47,942 bases of DNA from Candidatus Zixiibacteriota bacterium (GCA_016933955.1 JAFGTT010000002.1:1-47942); one strand, 5' to 3'. Positions 8,485 to 17,949 are shown, counted from the first letter of the stretch. Program-made: numbers and translations. Notes: generated by a model not told the origin, from the sequence alone.

Positions 8485-9243
8485 CTAACCGACAATATTC
8501 CGGCCGCCGTCAATCACCACAAACTGACCGCATATCATAGCGGCTTCATTGGAAGCCAAAAACGCCACCACCCGGGCAATATCCTCCGGCTCGACAATTC
8601 TTCCCGCCGGGGTATGATAACGGGCATGGCCGAGAACTTCCCCGGCCCCGGGAATGGAACGGGCAGATTTGGTATCGGCCAATCCAGCCAGAACTCCGTT
8701 GACCACAATTCCCTTCTCCGCCAGTTCATATGCCAGACCACGGGTAATCGATTCCAGTGCCGCTTTGGCCGGGCCAACCACCCCATAGCCGGGGATAACT
8801 TTCTGACCGCCGTCACTGGTGATACTGATAATCCGGCCATATCCGCCGTTCATCAGCGGAACCGCCCGCCGGGCCAGATCCAGTAGAGATCGGGCCGAGG
8901 CCGCCATGGTGATATCCCAGTGTTTTCGAGTGACATCCATAAGCTGACCGGGCACTCCAAAAGCGGCATTGGCAATGACAATATCAATTCCGCCGTAAAT
9001 ATTTTTTATTTCATCGAAGAGGCGATCAAGAGCTTCTTCATTTCCCATATCGGCCCGAAGCGCCACTGACTCTCCTCCGGCGGCCCTGATTTCCCCGGCC
9101 ACCGCTTCGGCATCACTCCGACTCCTCCGATAATTGACAATTACCCGGCATCCCTCACCGGCCAAACGGAGGGCAATAGCTTTTCCGAAACCGCGTGACC
9201 CGCCGGTTACAAGAGCCCGCTTTCCATGCAATTCAGCATACAT
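8485..9243 (-). CDS. fabL: FabL-type enoyl-ACP reductase (SDR superfamily)
   Basis: The protein is a short-chain dehydrogenase/reductase with a nucleotide-binding TGGSRGFGKA motif near its N-terminus. Its catalytic pair is spaced Y-x6-K (YGVVGPAKAALE), as in enoyl-ACP reductases (FabI, FabL), not Y-x3-K as in ordinary SDRs. The C-terminal stretch (HTPAGRIVEPEDIARVV, then MICGQFVVIDGG) resembles Bacillus FabL from memory. FabL reduces enoyl-ACP with NADPH in the last step of each fatty-acid elongation cycle. I chose ATG 9243 (252 residues) because a GAGGGGG site (9252-9259) precedes it; the longer reading uses a TTG at 9267 with no site. No other fab genes are in the window, so the role is inferred from sequence alone; another enoyl or ketone substrate remains possible. 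Confidence 0.75.
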   Translation of the reverse strand: MYAELHGKRALVTGGSRGFGKAIALRLAGEGCRVIVNYRRSRSDAEAVAGEIRAAGGESVALRADMGNEEALDRLFDEIKNIYGGIDIVIANAAFGVPGQLMDVTRKHWDITMAASARSLLDLARRAVPLMNGGYGRIISITSDGGQKVIPGYGVVGPAKAALESITRGLAYELAEKGIVVNGVLAGLADTKSARSIPGAGEVLGHARYHTPAGRIVEPEDIARVVAFLASNEAAMICGQFVVIDGGRNIVG

Positions 9244-9288
9244 ACCTGTATCCCCCTCAGTTTTCAAATTTTTAATAATCGGATCGGT

Positions 9289-9492
9289 TTATGAGTTTTC
9301 GGCCCGGTGTTTGGTTTTGCAGGTGGAAATTCCGAACGGCACATATAAACAGCAGAGTCCGGTAACGGCCGTTAAAATTGGGATTATTCCGAGTAGTCCC
9401 CACCAACTGCCATAAGCATAGCCAAGAGCGATAATTATCACCCCGACAATAATCCTGATCAGCCGATCAAGGCCGCCGATGTTGGTCTTCAT
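9289..9492 (-). CDS. Small inner-membrane protein, DUF2892/YgaP-like
   Basis: The 67-residue protein starts MKTNIGGLDRLIRIIVG at ATG 9492, preceded by GAAAGGTGAT; an upstream in-frame start would add 14 unrelated residues. The N-terminal segment resembles the DUF2892 family (the membrane part of YgaP-type proteins), with two hydrophobic stretches (about 9-23 and 27-46) and a short cysteine-containing tail (TGLCCLYVPFGISTC). Function is unknown. Some relatives are linked to rhodanese domains and sulfur metabolism, but no rhodanese is fused here. Confidence 0.7.
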   Translation of the reverse strand: MKTNIGGLDRLIRIIVGVIIIALGYAYGSWWGLLGIIPILTAVTGLCCLYVPFGISTCKTKHRAENS

Positions 9493-9638
9493 TTTTATCA
9501 CCTTTCTTTGGATGTGATTGATTTTATTTTGCAATTCAAATCTGGACCAGATAAATCATCTTTTGAGACTTAACAAGATGACCGGCGGTTTAGTTCCCGG
9601 CTTTTATTATGATATTGAATAACAGCAGATTACGATTT

Positions 9639-10469
9639 TTACCCGAGAGCGACATCCAATGTCATCATGACCGCAAAACCGATAATGGCTCCGAAGGTGG
9701 CGGCATGAGAGTGTCCCCCTCTCTGTGATTCGGGGATTAATTCCTCGACCACGACAAAAATCATGGCTCCGGCGGCAAAAGCCAGGGCGTATGGAAGAAT
9801 CGGCTGCGCGACCAGAACCAGTCCCGCCCCCAGAACCCCTGCGACCGGCTCCACCAGACCGGACAACTGACCGTACCAGAAGCTCTTGAGACGGGAAATT
9901 TTCTCCCGGCGTAAAGGCATCGATACCGCCATTCCCTCGGGAAAATTCTGTATCCCGATCCCCAGCCCGAGGGCGATTGCCCCGGCCAGGTTGGCCGACG
10001 GGTAGCCGGCCGCGACCGCTCCGAAAGCCACTCCCACCGCCAATCCCTCGGGGAAATTATGCAGGGTGATGGCCAGAACCAGCAAAGTCGTCCTTCGCCA
10101 GGAAGTTTTGATTCCTTCTTCTTCAACTTCATCCGAGCCGGGAGCGAAGTCAACATGGATATGGGGCAGAATCCTGTCTATCAGGCGAAGACAGGCCGCA
10201 CCCAGTAGAAAACCGGCGGTGGCCGGAATCCACGATGGTAAACTCTTACTCTCCGACATCTCGATGGCCGGAGCCAGTAGCGACCAGAAACTGGCCGCAA
10301 TCATCACCCCGGAGGCAAATCCAAGCATCCCGTCAAGGGTCTTACGCGATAATTCTTTCGCGCTAAAAACACCGGCGGCCCCGGCCGCCGTCATAAGCCA
10401 GGTAAAAATAGTGGCAATCAGGGCCTGGATAATTGGATTCAATCCGGAAAACCATTCCGCAATACTCAC
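9639..10469 (-). CDS. ZIP-family metal transporter
   Basis: The 276-residue membrane protein carries the two ZIP signature helices, HNFPEGLAVGVAFG and QNFPEGMAVSMPL, plus VEELIPES near the C-terminus; their His, Asn, Glu and Pro residues form the metal path. It is of the ZupT/GufA type, which move divalent metals such as Zn2+, Fe2+ or Mn2+ across the inner membrane. About eight hydrophobic segments are visible, with a hydrophilic loop (HVDFAPGSDEVEEEG) between the halves. The start is taken as GTG 10469, with AAAGG upstream, because the 28 residues of the longer reading (RCRCYYII...) are unlike the family. The metal cannot be told from sequence. Confidence 0.88.
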   Translation of the reverse strand: MSIAEWFSGLNPIIQALIATIFTWLMTAAGAAGVFSAKELSRKTLDGMLGFASGVMIAASFWSLLAPAIEMSESKSLPSWIPATAGFLLGAACLRLIDRILPHIHVDFAPGSDEVEEEGIKTSWRRTTLLVLAITLHNFPEGLAVGVAFGAVAAGYPSANLAGAIALGLGIGIQNFPEGMAVSMPLRREKISRLKSFWYGQLSGLVEPVAGVLGAGLVLVAQPILPYALAFAAGAMIFVVVEELIPESQRGGHSHAATFGAIIGFAVMMTLDVALG

Positions 10470-10597
10470 GTTTATTACCTTTCCCTTTAGATGGATTATA
10501 TAATAACAACGGCATCGGGTAAAATCAATTACAAAAAGCCTGATGATTGACACACTTAATTATGGATGTCGCCAATGAGTTATCATGACGGAACCGC

Positions 10598-10627
10598 TTG
10601 ACGCCGATATTTGTTGAGAAGTATTAT
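10598..10627 (+). promoter_or_regulatory. Sigma70-like promoter before lipB
   Basis: TTGACG (10598-10603) and TATTAT (10622-10627) are spaced by 18 bases and lie about 50 bases before the lipB ATG. Both hexamers are one or two changes from consensus. It would drive lipB and perhaps the two genes after it. Confidence 0.45.
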
Positions 10628-10677
10628 ATTTATTGATCGGCAGACGGCAACGCTATTTGGCAGGACAATAAAATATT

Positions 10678-11373
10678 ATGAACGGAAACGGTTACAGGCG
10701 CCTGTTAAGGTTCGACCTGGGAAGAACTAAATACGAAGAAACCTGGAAACTGCAAAAAAAACTGGTTACCTTACGTTCTCAAAAAAAAATCCCCGATTGC
10801 CTGATTATAACCGAACATGATCCCGTCATTACCATGGGCCGCGGAACCGACCCCGATAACCTTCTGGTCACCCCTGAGAAACTGCTGAACGGGGGTATCT
10901 CTCTTTTCGAAGTGGAGCGTGGCGGCGATATCACCTTTCACGGACCGGGCCAGACTGTCCTGTATCCCATCATTGATCTCCATAATCGCGGTTGTGATGT
11001 TCATCAATATCTCCGCGATCTCGAGCAATTCGTAATCAATACTCTGGAGGAAATAGGCCTTGAAGCTGAAACCCGGCCCGGCCCGACCGGAATCTGGGTC
11101 GATGATTATAAAATCGGGGCGATCGGGGTGGCGGTTTCCAGGTGGATAACCTATCACGGACTGGCTCTTAATGTAAATACCAATCTAAAATATTTCGATC
11201 TGATAAATCCTTGCGGAATTACCGAATATCCGGTGGGGTCAATAGCCGATCTCCTCGGCGAAGAAATCGACATGAAAGAAATGAATAATCTTCTTGCAGA
11301 AATGTTTGCAGAATACTTTAATTACCAGATAGAGGAAAATAACAATTTGAATGCCCTTCCGGGCTCTGTTTAA
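10678..11373 (+). CDS. lipB: LipB, lipoate-protein (octanoyl) transferase
   Basis: LipB moves octanoyl groups from octanoyl-ACP to lipoyl domains, the first step of endogenous lipoate synthesis. In the 231-residue sequence, the catalytic pair is K145 (DYKIGAIGV) and C179 (INPCGI). Family blocks ITMGRG, RGGDITFHGPGQ and PTGIWV are present. The lipoyl protein it serves may be the E2 at 15613-16899 and similar proteins elsewhere. LipA, which adds the sulfurs, is not in the window. No strong ribosome-binding site is visible directly before this ATG. It is 88 bases before an O-methyltransferase gene on the same strand. Confidence 0.95.
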   Translation: MNGNGYRRLLRFDLGRTKYEETWKLQKKLVTLRSQKKIPDCLIITEHDPVITMGRGTDPDNLLVTPEKLLNGGISLFEVERGGDITFHGPGQTVLYPIIDLHNRGCDVHQYLRDLEQFVINTLEEIGLEAETRPGPTGIWVDDYKIGAIGVAVSRWITYHGLALNVNTNLKYFDLINPCGITEYPVGSIADLLGEEIDMKEMNNLLAEMFAEYFNYQIEENNNLNALPGSV

Positions 11374-11461
11374 ATTCTGCGCCGGCGGTTATGGAAGAAA
11401 GGGATTTTCTTCCCGGTAAGTTTTATCGCCACGCGGATCACCATGATCGGGAGCAAAGCGG

Positions 11462-12088
11462 ATGCATATTACCGAACCCCGTCTCAATGAATACATTCTC
11501 AATTCCCTGCCGGAACGCGATCAGGTTCTACTTGAGATGGAAGCTTATGCCCGCGAGAATCATTTCCCGATTATCGGTCCGATGTGCGGTACCTTTCTGC
11601 GCCAGATGGCTCTGCTGGTTGATGCCCGCGATATTTTTGAAATGGGTTCGGGATTCGGATATTCCGCTTACTGGTTTGCCGGGGGTATGAGAACCGGGGG
11701 GAAAATAGTCTGTAGCGAGGGATCCGAAAAAAATCGTGACCGGGCCATGGAATATCTCGGCCGCGGCGGATTTGAGGCCATGGTGGACTTCCGGATTGGA
11801 CGGGCCCAGGATATTATCCGGCAGTTTGACGGCCCTTTCGATATTATCTTAAACGATATCGACAAAGAGCAATATCTCGAGGCTTTTGATTTGGCCATTC
11901 CAAGACTTCGCCGCGGGGGATTGTTTATCACCGACAATGTCCTCCGGCACGGACGGATTCTCGAGCCGAATCCCGATGAGGAAGCCAGGACTATTCTTGA
12001 ATTCAATAAAAGATTATTTGCATCAAAAGATATATTTTCATCGATAATTCCAATCCGCGATGGATTGGCGATAGCGGTTAAACTATAA
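11462..12088 (+). CDS. Class I SAM-dependent O-methyltransferase
   Basis: The 208-residue protein has the layout of the O-methyltransferase family 3 (catechol-O-methyltransferase-like). It has the SAM-binding motif IFEMGSGFGYSAYWFA, an acidic residue after it (KIVCSEGSEK), the metal-site aspartate region IILNDIDKEQY and FITDNVLRHGRIL. Known relatives include caffeoyl-CoA methyltransferases and the bacterial tRNA uridine-34 methyltransferase TrmR. The TrmR idea is attractive because of its similar size and lone genomic position, but is not proven by sequence. It lies between lipB and class I aldolase on the same strand with small gaps, so it may share their transcript. Confidence 0.82.
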   Translation: MHITEPRLNEYILNSLPERDQVLLEMEAYARENHFPIIGPMCGTFLRQMALLVDARDIFEMGSGFGYSAYWFAGGMRTGGKIVCSEGSEKNRDRAMEYLGRGGFEAMVDFRIGRAQDIIRQFDGPFDIILNDIDKEQYLEAFDLAIPRLRRGGLFITDNVLRHGRILEPNPDEEARTILEFNKRLFASKDIFSSIIPIRDGLAIAVKL

Positions 12089-12145
12089 TTATAACAATAA
12101 ACCGGGCAAAAGGACTTTGCTCGAAAAATCTGCGAGGTGTTTATC

Positions 12146-13198
12146 ATGATAGACAAAATAACCAAAATGCTGGGTGATGATGCCGACAATCTGCTCAACC
12201 ATAAGTCCAAAACCATCAGTAAAGACCAGTTGCATCTTCCGGGACCGGACTATGTCGAACGGGTCATGTCGATTTCCGACCGGCCCGCCACAGTGCTGAG
12301 GAATATGCAGACTTTGTATAATCACGGACGTCTGGCTGGAACCGGCTATCTATCCATCCTTCCGGTTGACCAGGGGATCGAGCATACGGCCGGGGCCAGT
12401 TTCGCCCCCAACCCCGTTTATTTCGATCCCGAAAACATTGTCAAGCTGGCAATCGAGGGCGGTTGTAATGGAGTGGCCTCAACCCTTGGTGTCCTCGGAT
12501 CGGTGGCCCGGCGTTATGCCCACAAGATACCCTTTATCGTCAAGATCAACCATAACGAATTAATGACGTATCCCAACAAGTACGATCAGATTCTCTTCGC
12601 CTCGGTTGATCAGGTCTTCGAAATGGGCGCTATCGCCGTCGGAGCCACTATCTATTTCGGCGCCCCCGAGAGTAACCGCCAGATTGTGGAAATCGCCGAG
12701 GCGTTCGAGTACGCTCATAGCCTGGGCCTGGTCTGTATCCTGTGGGCTTATCTGCGCAATTCGGCCTTCAAGCATGATGGTACCGACTACCATGTGGCCG
12801 CGGACATGACCGGTCAGGCCAATCACCTGGGAGTAACCATTAAAGCGGATATCATCAAACAGAAACAACCGCAGACCAACGGCGGTTTTAAGGTCCTCAA
12901 GTTTGCCAAAACCGATGAGAAGGTTTATACCGAGTTGACCAGCGACCATCCTATCGACCTGACCCGCTACCAGGTAATAAGCAATTACATGGGCCGGGCG
13001 GGTCTGATTAATTCCGGCGGCGCCTCGGGCAAAAAGGATCTCGAGCAGGCCGTCAAGACCGCCGTGATCAACAAGCGGGCCGGCGGCATGGGCCTTATCA
13101 GCGGCCGTAAGTCTTTCCAGAAACCGATGAAAGATGGCGTTAAACTGCTTAATGCCATTCAGGATGTTTATCTCTGTAAAGAAGTCACGGTTGCCTGA
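12146..13198 (+). CDS. fbaB: Class I fructose-bisphosphate aldolase, FbaB/DhnA type
   Basis: This is a 350-residue Schiff-base aldolase of the FbaB type, the same length as E. coli FbaB. It splits fructose 1,6-bisphosphate into dihydroxyacetone phosphate and glyceraldehyde 3-phosphate, and can run in gluconeogenesis. Family blocks include [39 protein letters not shown], the lysine-bearing [10 protein letters not shown] (candidate Schiff-base strand) and the late phosphate-binding [10 protein letters not shown]. The ATG at 12146 is chosen because GAGGTG (12134-12139) precedes it; a GTG at 12137 lies within that site. A strong terminator follows at 13223. Confidence 0.92.
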   Translation: MIDKITKMLGDDADNLLNHKSKTISKDQLHLPGPDYVERVMSISDRPATVLRNMQTLYNHGRLAGTGYLSILPVDQGIEHTAGASFAPNPVYFDPENIVKLAIEGGCNGVASTLGVLGSVARRYAHKIPFIVKINHNELMTYPNKYDQILFASVDQVFEMGAIAVGATIYFGAPESNRQIVEIAEAFEYAHSLGLVCILWAYLRNSAFKHDGTDYHVAADMTGQANHLGVTIKADIIKQKQPQTNGGFKVLKFAKTDEKVYTELTSDHPIDLTRYQVISNYMGRAGLINSGGASGKKDLEQAVKTAVINKRAGGMGLISGRKSFQKPMKDGVKLLNAIQDVYLCKEVTVA

Positions 13199-13222
13199 TT
13201 ACCATTTGATTTAATAAAAAAA

Positions 13223-13250
13223 GGCGGATGATCACATCCGCCCTTTTTCT
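13223..13250. terminator. Bidirectional rho-independent terminator
   Basis: The stem GGCGGATG/CATCCGCC (13223-13230 and 13235-13242) has a 4-base loop, with an A-rich run on the left and CTTTTTCT on the right. It ends the aldolase transcript on the plus strand and can end the convergent pgeF transcript on the minus strand. Confidence 0.85.
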
Positions 13251-13263
13251 TTCCATCACATTT

Positions 13264-14079
13264 CTATTCCCACAGCATTATCCCCGCCGCCATTCGGCCC
13301 GATTTGGACCCCTGGTAACGGTACGAGAAGAACTGTTCCGGGTGGCTGTATGTACAAATCCCGGCAATTTCTATCTGATTCTCCGGGACACCCGCTTCAA
13401 TCAACTGCCGCCGGTTGGCCTCCCAGAGATCGAAATAGCCTTTTTCACTTTTTTTATCAATTCGTATCAGACCATCAATAGTACCGAAACTTTTCTCTGC
13501 TTCTGTTATCACTTCCGGGCCAACCTCATATTTTTCCGGGCCGATCGATGGGCCGATCCCGACCACAAGATCACCGGGTTGACAACCGAACCGGTCATGC
13601 AGGACTGTCACCACCTCGGCCGAGATTTTCCCGACAGTTCCCCGCCACCCGGCATGAGCGATCCCGATTACATTATTTTTGGGATCGTAAAACATGACCG
13701 GGGTACAATCCGCTATAATAACCGTCAGACAAACATTCGGCAGACCCGTCACCATTGCATCGGCATGCTCCTTGGGGACTTTCATATACGACGTTTCCCG
13801 CTCGAAACTCTCCCGCGTGATAGCCCGCACACTGTTGCCGTGCTCCTGCCAGCTGCTGACAAAACATCCGGCTTCAATGCCGAGAATCGAAGCCACCAGC
13901 TCACGGTTGCGGATTACCCGGAGGGGGTTGTCACCGGCGGACAAACCCATGTTAAGAGTATCATAGGGCTCCTGGCTGAAACCTTTGTGGCGGGTCGTAA
14001 CGAAATTCAGGATTCCGTCATATTCCGATAATCGATCACAATGCCAGAGCCTGACTGATTTTTCATAATCTTTAAACAT
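13264..14079 (-). CDS. pgeF: PgeF/YfiH-family (laccase-domain) protein
   Basis: The 271-residue protein belongs to the YfiH/DUF152 family. Motif regions with the expected metal or active-site residues are WQEHGNSV, IADCTPVMFYDP and GIAHAGWRGTVG (His, Cys, His). Family members were first called polyphenol oxidases or purine nucleoside phosphorylases, and PgeF has been linked to editing of a wrongly built peptidoglycan stem (removal of L-serine in place of L-alanine). I use the ATG at 14079; the longer frame to 14229 runs into lpdA, and its extra 50 residues do not resemble the family. It lies 115 bases downstream of lpdA, so read-through from the dehydrogenase operon is possible but its role is not obviously linked. 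Confidence 0.86.
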   Translation of the reverse strand: MFKDYEKSVRLWHCDRLSEYDGILNFVTTRHKGFSQEPYDTLNMGLSAGDNPLRVIRNRELVASILGIEAGCFVSSWQEHGNSVRAITRESFERETSYMKVPKEHADAMVTGLPNVCLTVIIADCTPVMFYDPKNNVIGIAHAGWRGTVGKISAEVVTVLHDRFGCQPGDLVVGIGPSIGPEKYEVGPEVITEAEKSFGTIDGLIRIDKKSEKGYFDLWEANRRQLIEAGVPENQIEIAGICTYSHPEQFFSYRYQGSKSGRMAAGIMLWE

Positions 14080-14194
14080 TACCTGATTATACGGATTAAA
14101 AGCTATTTCAACCAGATTAAAAGCGAGGACCGGACAACCGCCGATCCCCGCATTTTGAATCAAACTTTTATCTTCAGTGGCGTATTCGCCGGAC

Positions 14195-15592
14195 TCAATT
14201 AACGATATGAATAGCCCGTTTGTTGACATTCAGGGCCGCTTCCATCAGCGCTTCGGATAAAGTCGGATGAACCGCCATCATATGCCCCAGATCCTCCGCG
14301 GTACCATCCATCTCCATCATCGCCGTAGCGGTATAGATAATATCCCCCGAATGCGGCCCGAAAATATGCACTCCGAGAATCTCATCGGTTTCGGCGTCGG
14401 CAATCACCTTGGTAAAACCATCGACGGCCAGCGTGGCGATACCTTTGCCGACCGCCCGATACGGGAATTTACCGATCTTGATTTTTCTCCCGGAATCATC
14501 GGCCTCTTTCTCGGTTATCCCCACTCCGGCGATTTCCGGGTCGGTGAAAACCGCGTATGGGACCGCTTTCCAGTCGGCGCTCTCGGCGCTTCCGGCAATG
14601 GCCTCGACCGCCACAATCCCTTCATGCGAGGCTTTGTGCGCCAGAAGAATTCCTCCGGCCACATCGCCGATCGCGAAAATATTGCTCTTGTTGGTCCTCA
14701 TGTACTTATCGACTTTGACAAATCCCCTCGAATCGAGCCCCACCCCGGCTTTCTCCGGGTTAAGAAGCCGTGTATTGGGTTTCATCCCGGCGGCCACCAA
14801 AACCATATCGAAAGTCATATTTTTGTTACCGTCCGGCGTTTCGATAACGACATTTATCTTATCCCCGGTTTTTTTCGAGGATAAGACTTTCGAAGAAAGC
14901 ATGATTTCCATACCCTGTTTTTCAAGGGCCTTCTGACTGGCGGCGGAGATATCCTGGTCGAGCATCGGCAAAACCGCCCCGAGCATCTCGACAATAGTCA
15001 CTTTGGACCCCAGGGTGCTGTAAACGGTTCCCATTTCCACCCCGATCGGCCCGGCTCCGACCACCAGCATGGTTTCCGGGATTTCTGGAATGTTGATCGC
15101 TTCCCTGGCTCCGATAATTTTCTTGCCGTCGAATTTTAAAACCGGCAATTCCATCAGATGAGTTCCGGTCGCAATAATAAAATTCTCCGCCTCGACCTTG
15201 ATTTTCGTTCCGTCTTTATCGATCTCGATTTCCTTATCCGAAACAAAGACCGCTTCGCCCTCGAAGATCTTCACCTTAGCCTTGTCCAGAAGGAGTTTCA
15301 CTCCTCCGGTCAGCCGTTTCACAGTGTCATCCTTGTGCTTGCGAAGTTTATCGAGATCTATAGTAACCTTTTCGGCGCCCAACCCGATTCGCCCGGCATG
15401 TTCCATAGTTCTTTTCAGTTCCGTAACGTACAGAAGCGTTTTGGATGGGATACAGCCCCAGTTAAGGCAAACCCCGCCCATATACTCTTTTTCGACAATG
15501 GCCGTTTTCAATCCCAGCTGGGCGGCCCTGATAGCGGCCACATACCCCCCGGGACCGGCCCCGATTACGACAACCTGGTATTTATCAGCCAT
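14195..15592 (-). CDS. lpdA: Dihydrolipoamide dehydrogenase (E3)
   Basis: The 465-residue FAD enzyme reoxidises the dihydrolipoyl group of E2, passing electrons to NAD+. The FAD motif GAGPGGYVAA (11-20), the redox disulfide C42/C47 in GGVCLNWGCIPSKT, the NAD-binding VVGAGPIGVEMG and the C-terminal HPTLSEALMEAAL (catalytic His) are all present. Length is normal. The ATG lies 20 bases after the E2 stop, making it the last of the four dehydrogenase genes. It could also serve other lipoyl complexes encoded elsewhere. Confidence 0.96.
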   Translation of the reverse strand: MADKYQVVVIGAGPGGYVAAIRAAQLGLKTAIVEKEYMGGVCLNWGCIPSKTLLYVTELKRTMEHAGRIGLGAEKVTIDLDKLRKHKDDTVKRLTGGVKLLLDKAKVKIFEGEAVFVSDKEIEIDKDGTKIKVEAENFIIATGTHLMELPVLKFDGKKIIGAREAINIPEIPETMLVVGAGPIGVEMGTVYSTLGSKVTIVEMLGAVLPMLDQDISAASQKALEKQGMEIMLSSKVLSSKKTGDKINVVIETPDGNKNMTFDMVLVAAGMKPNTRLLNPEKAGVGLDSRGFVKVDKYMRTNKSNIFAIGDVAGGILLAHKASHEGIVAVEAIAGSAESADWKAVPYAVFTDPEIAGVGITEKEADDSGRKIKIGKFPYRAVGKGIATLAVDGFTKVIADAETDEILGVHIFGPHSGDIIYTATAMMEMDGTAEDLGHMMAVHPTLSEALMEAALNVNKRAIHIVN

Positions 15593-15612
15593 AGCACTTG
15601 TCCTTTTTCTAT

Positions 15613-16899
15613 TTAGATTACATCCACCAGCCAGCTCTCGGGATCCTCGAGATATTCAATCATTTTTCTTAAGAACTGCACGGCATAACCACCGTCAATC
15701 ACCCGGTGATCGAAAGACAAACCGAAATTGAGGATCGGCCTTATAACGATTTCACCGTTGCGCACGACCGGTTTGTCGACAATCTTGTGGACACCGAGAA
15801 TCGCTACCTGAGGCTTGGCAATAATCGGGGTTGATCCGAGCGCACCCAGACCGCCGGCGTTGGTGATGGAAATCGTTCCGCCCGAAATCTCCTCCATGGA
15901 GAGTTTGTCGGCATTGGCTTTCTCGGTCAATTCTCTCATCTCATGGGCGATTTGCAGCAGTGATTTCTGCTCGCAATGCTTGACGACCGGAACGATCAGG
16001 GAATTCTCGCGGGCCACCGCCATACCGATATTGAAATATTTCTTGACCCGCAGGATGTCTTTTTCATGAGTGGCATTGATCCAGGGAAAATCTCGCGCCG
16101 CAAAAATAATGGCCTTGGCGATAAACGGCAAAAAGGTAATCCGCACCCCGTGCTTCTCCTCAATCCGTTCGACATTCTTTTTCCGCCAGGCTTTTAACTC
16201 CGACATATCGCACTCATCGAAGGTTGTCACATGCGGAATGGTGAAAGCCGAATTGACCATATGATCGGAAATAACCTTGCGCACCCCGACAATCGGAATA
16301 ACTTCTTCGTCTTCCTGGTCGGGCCAGACAAAATTCGGTCTGGTGACATCGGCCGAATGACGCATGTTGATATAATTGATGACATCTTCTTTGGAAACAC
16401 GGCCGTCGTGCCCGGTGCCCTTGATCTTTCGCAAATCGATAAAATGCTCACGGGCCAGGCGGCGAACCACCGGCGATGATTTGGCGGCCTTGATTCCCGC
16501 CTCGATCGCCTCTTTGTCGGCATGGATACCCATTTTTTCGTGGTGTTCCATGGTTCCCACGAACTCCCGCGGGACTTCCTTGACCTCCTGCTCCTGCGGA
16601 ATTCTCTCCTCGCCGGATTCAGGCTTGGTTTGGAAGGTTCTGGCTTCGGTGACTTCGCCCTCGACCTCCATCAGAGCAATCGCCTGACCGATCTCGACCA
16701 CGGTATCCGGAGCAACCAGGTGTTTTTTCATGACGCCGTCATGGGGAGAGGGAATTTCCACATTGATTTTGTCGGTCATGATCTCGACCAGGGTATCATC
16801 GGTTTTGATTTGATCGCCCTCGTTCTTGAGCCATTTGACAATCGTCCCTTCGACAACCGATTCGCCCAACGGGGGGACAACAACCTTATATTCCATCAT
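15613..16899 (-). CDS. 2-oxoacid dehydrogenase E2, lipoyl acyltransferase
   Basis: E2 carries acyl groups from E1 to coenzyme A. The order is one lipoyl domain (about 1-80, with lipoyl Lys K44 in IMTDKINVE), a charged linker, a peripheral subunit-binding domain (SSPVVRRLAREHFIDL... near 140-175) and the catalytic acyltransferase domain (about 195-428). The active-site His is H398 in SFDHRVIDGG. A single lipoyl domain suits a branched-chain or Gram-positive-like pyruvate complex. The first and second ATG are adjacent and a GGAGGT lies directly before the first, so the true start may be the second, 3 bases later. Substrate (pyruvate or branched-chain 2-oxoacids) is not decided by E2 sequence alone. 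Confidence 0.93.
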   Translation of the reverse strand: MMEYKVVVPPLGESVVEGTIVKWLKNEGDQIKTDDTLVEIMTDKINVEIPSPHDGVMKKHLVAPDTVVEIGQAIALMEVEGEVTEARTFQTKPESGEERIPQEQEVKEVPREFVGTMEHHEKMGIHADKEAIEAGIKAAKSSPVVRRLAREHFIDLRKIKGTGHDGRVSKEDVINYINMRHSADVTRPNFVWPDQEDEEVIPIVGVRKVISDHMVNSAFTIPHVTTFDECDMSELKAWRKKNVERIEEKHGVRITFLPFIAKAIIFAARDFPWINATHEKDILRVKKYFNIGMAVARENSLIVPVVKHCEQKSLLQIAHEMRELTEKANADKLSMEEISGGTISITNAGGLGALGSTPIIAKPQVAILGVHKIVDKPVVRNGEIVIRPILNFGLSFDHRVIDGGYAVQFLRKMIEYLEDPESWLVDVI

Positions 16900-16905
16900 A
16901 CCTCC

Positions 16906-17889
16906 CTAATATTCCAGAACTTTTTTAACAACATTGGTAATTTTCTCGGCATTGGGCAGAAAAAAGTGCTCCATCGGCGGCGCAAATGGTATCGCCGGGA
17001 CATCCAGACCGCACACCCGGCTGACCGGGGCGTCAAGATAATCGAACAATTCTTCGGCTATGGCCGCTCCTACTTCGGCCATAACTCCGCCGGTCTTGGT
17101 GCCTTCCTGAACCAGGACCACTTTCGAGGTCTTCTTAACCGATTCAAAGATCGTTTCCCGGTCCCAGGGCAGAATCGTCCGCATATCGATAACTTCCGCC
17201 GAGATACCCTCTTTTTCCAGACCGGCCGCGGCTTCCATCGAGCGATGAGCCATCAAACCGTAGGCAACCAGAGTAATATCTTCCCCTTCTTTTCTTATGG
17301 CCGCCTTGCCGATCGGCACGGTGAAATCCTCATCGGGTAATTCTTCCTTTATCCAGCGGTACAACCGCTTATGTTCGAAAAAAATCACCGGATCCTCGCC
17401 GCGGATGGCCGATTTGAGCAATCCTTTGGCATCGTAGGCAGTCGACGGTAATAAAACGATCAAACCCGGCTGGGAGAAAAACCACTGCTCGTTTATCTGC
17501 GAATGGTACAATCCGCCGCCTACATCGCCGCCGCAACACACCCGGATGGTCATCGGGCAGGACCACTGCCCGCCGGTCCGGTAGCGCATTTTGGCCATCT
17601 GCTGGATGATCTGGTCCATCGAAGGCGTGATAAAATCGGCGAATTGGATTTCGGCCACCGGCCGGCATCCCACCAGGGCCGCCCCGACCGATCCGCCCGC
17701 AATATATACCTCGGATATCGGAGCATCAATCACCCGCTCGGCCCCGAATCGATCCAGCAAACCTTTGGTGGCTTTAAAAACGCCGCCGTACACGCCGATA
17801 TCCTGGCCGATCATGAACACCCGTTCATCGCGCTCCATTTCTTCATAAAGCGCCTGGGTGATGGCTTCAATAAAACTCGTCTTTTTCAT
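16906..17889 (-). CDS. 2-oxoacid dehydrogenase E1 beta subunit
   Basis: The 327-residue protein is the beta subunit of a heterotetrameric thiamine-diphosphate dehydrogenase. It has the typical start (FIEAITQALYEEMERDERVFMIGQDIG), the cofactor-region stretch DAPISEVYIAGGSVGAALVG, FFEHKRLYR and the C-terminal half with DMRTILPWDRETI and VQEGTKTGGVMAEVGAAI. With E1 alpha it decarboxylates the 2-oxoacid and acylates the lipoyl group of E2. Length is normal. The spacing to E1 alpha (60 bases) and to E2 (6 bases) indicates one operon. Confidence 0.94.
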   Translation of the reverse strand: MKKTSFIEAITQALYEEMERDERVFMIGQDIGVYGGVFKATKGLLDRFGAERVIDAPISEVYIAGGSVGAALVGCRPVAEIQFADFITPSMDQIIQQMAKMRYRTGGQWSCPMTIRVCCGGDVGGGLYHSQINEQWFFSQPGLIVLLPSTAYDAKGLLKSAIRGEDPVIFFEHKRLYRWIKEELPDEDFTVPIGKAAIRKEGEDITLVAYGLMAHRSMEAAAGLEKEGISAEVIDMRTILPWDRETIFESVKKTSKVVLVQEGTKTGGVMAEVGAAIAEELFDYLDAPVSRVCGLDVPAIPFAPPMEHFFLPNAEKITNVVKKVLEY

Positions 17890-17949
17890 TCTATCTCCCG
17901 ATACCTATTATCCTGTCTGAAGGCACGATCATCGACATCGCCGGATTCC

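Noticed and set aside
14080-14229. Longer PgeF reading frame
   Set aside because: It overlaps lpdA and the extra 50 residues are not family-like.
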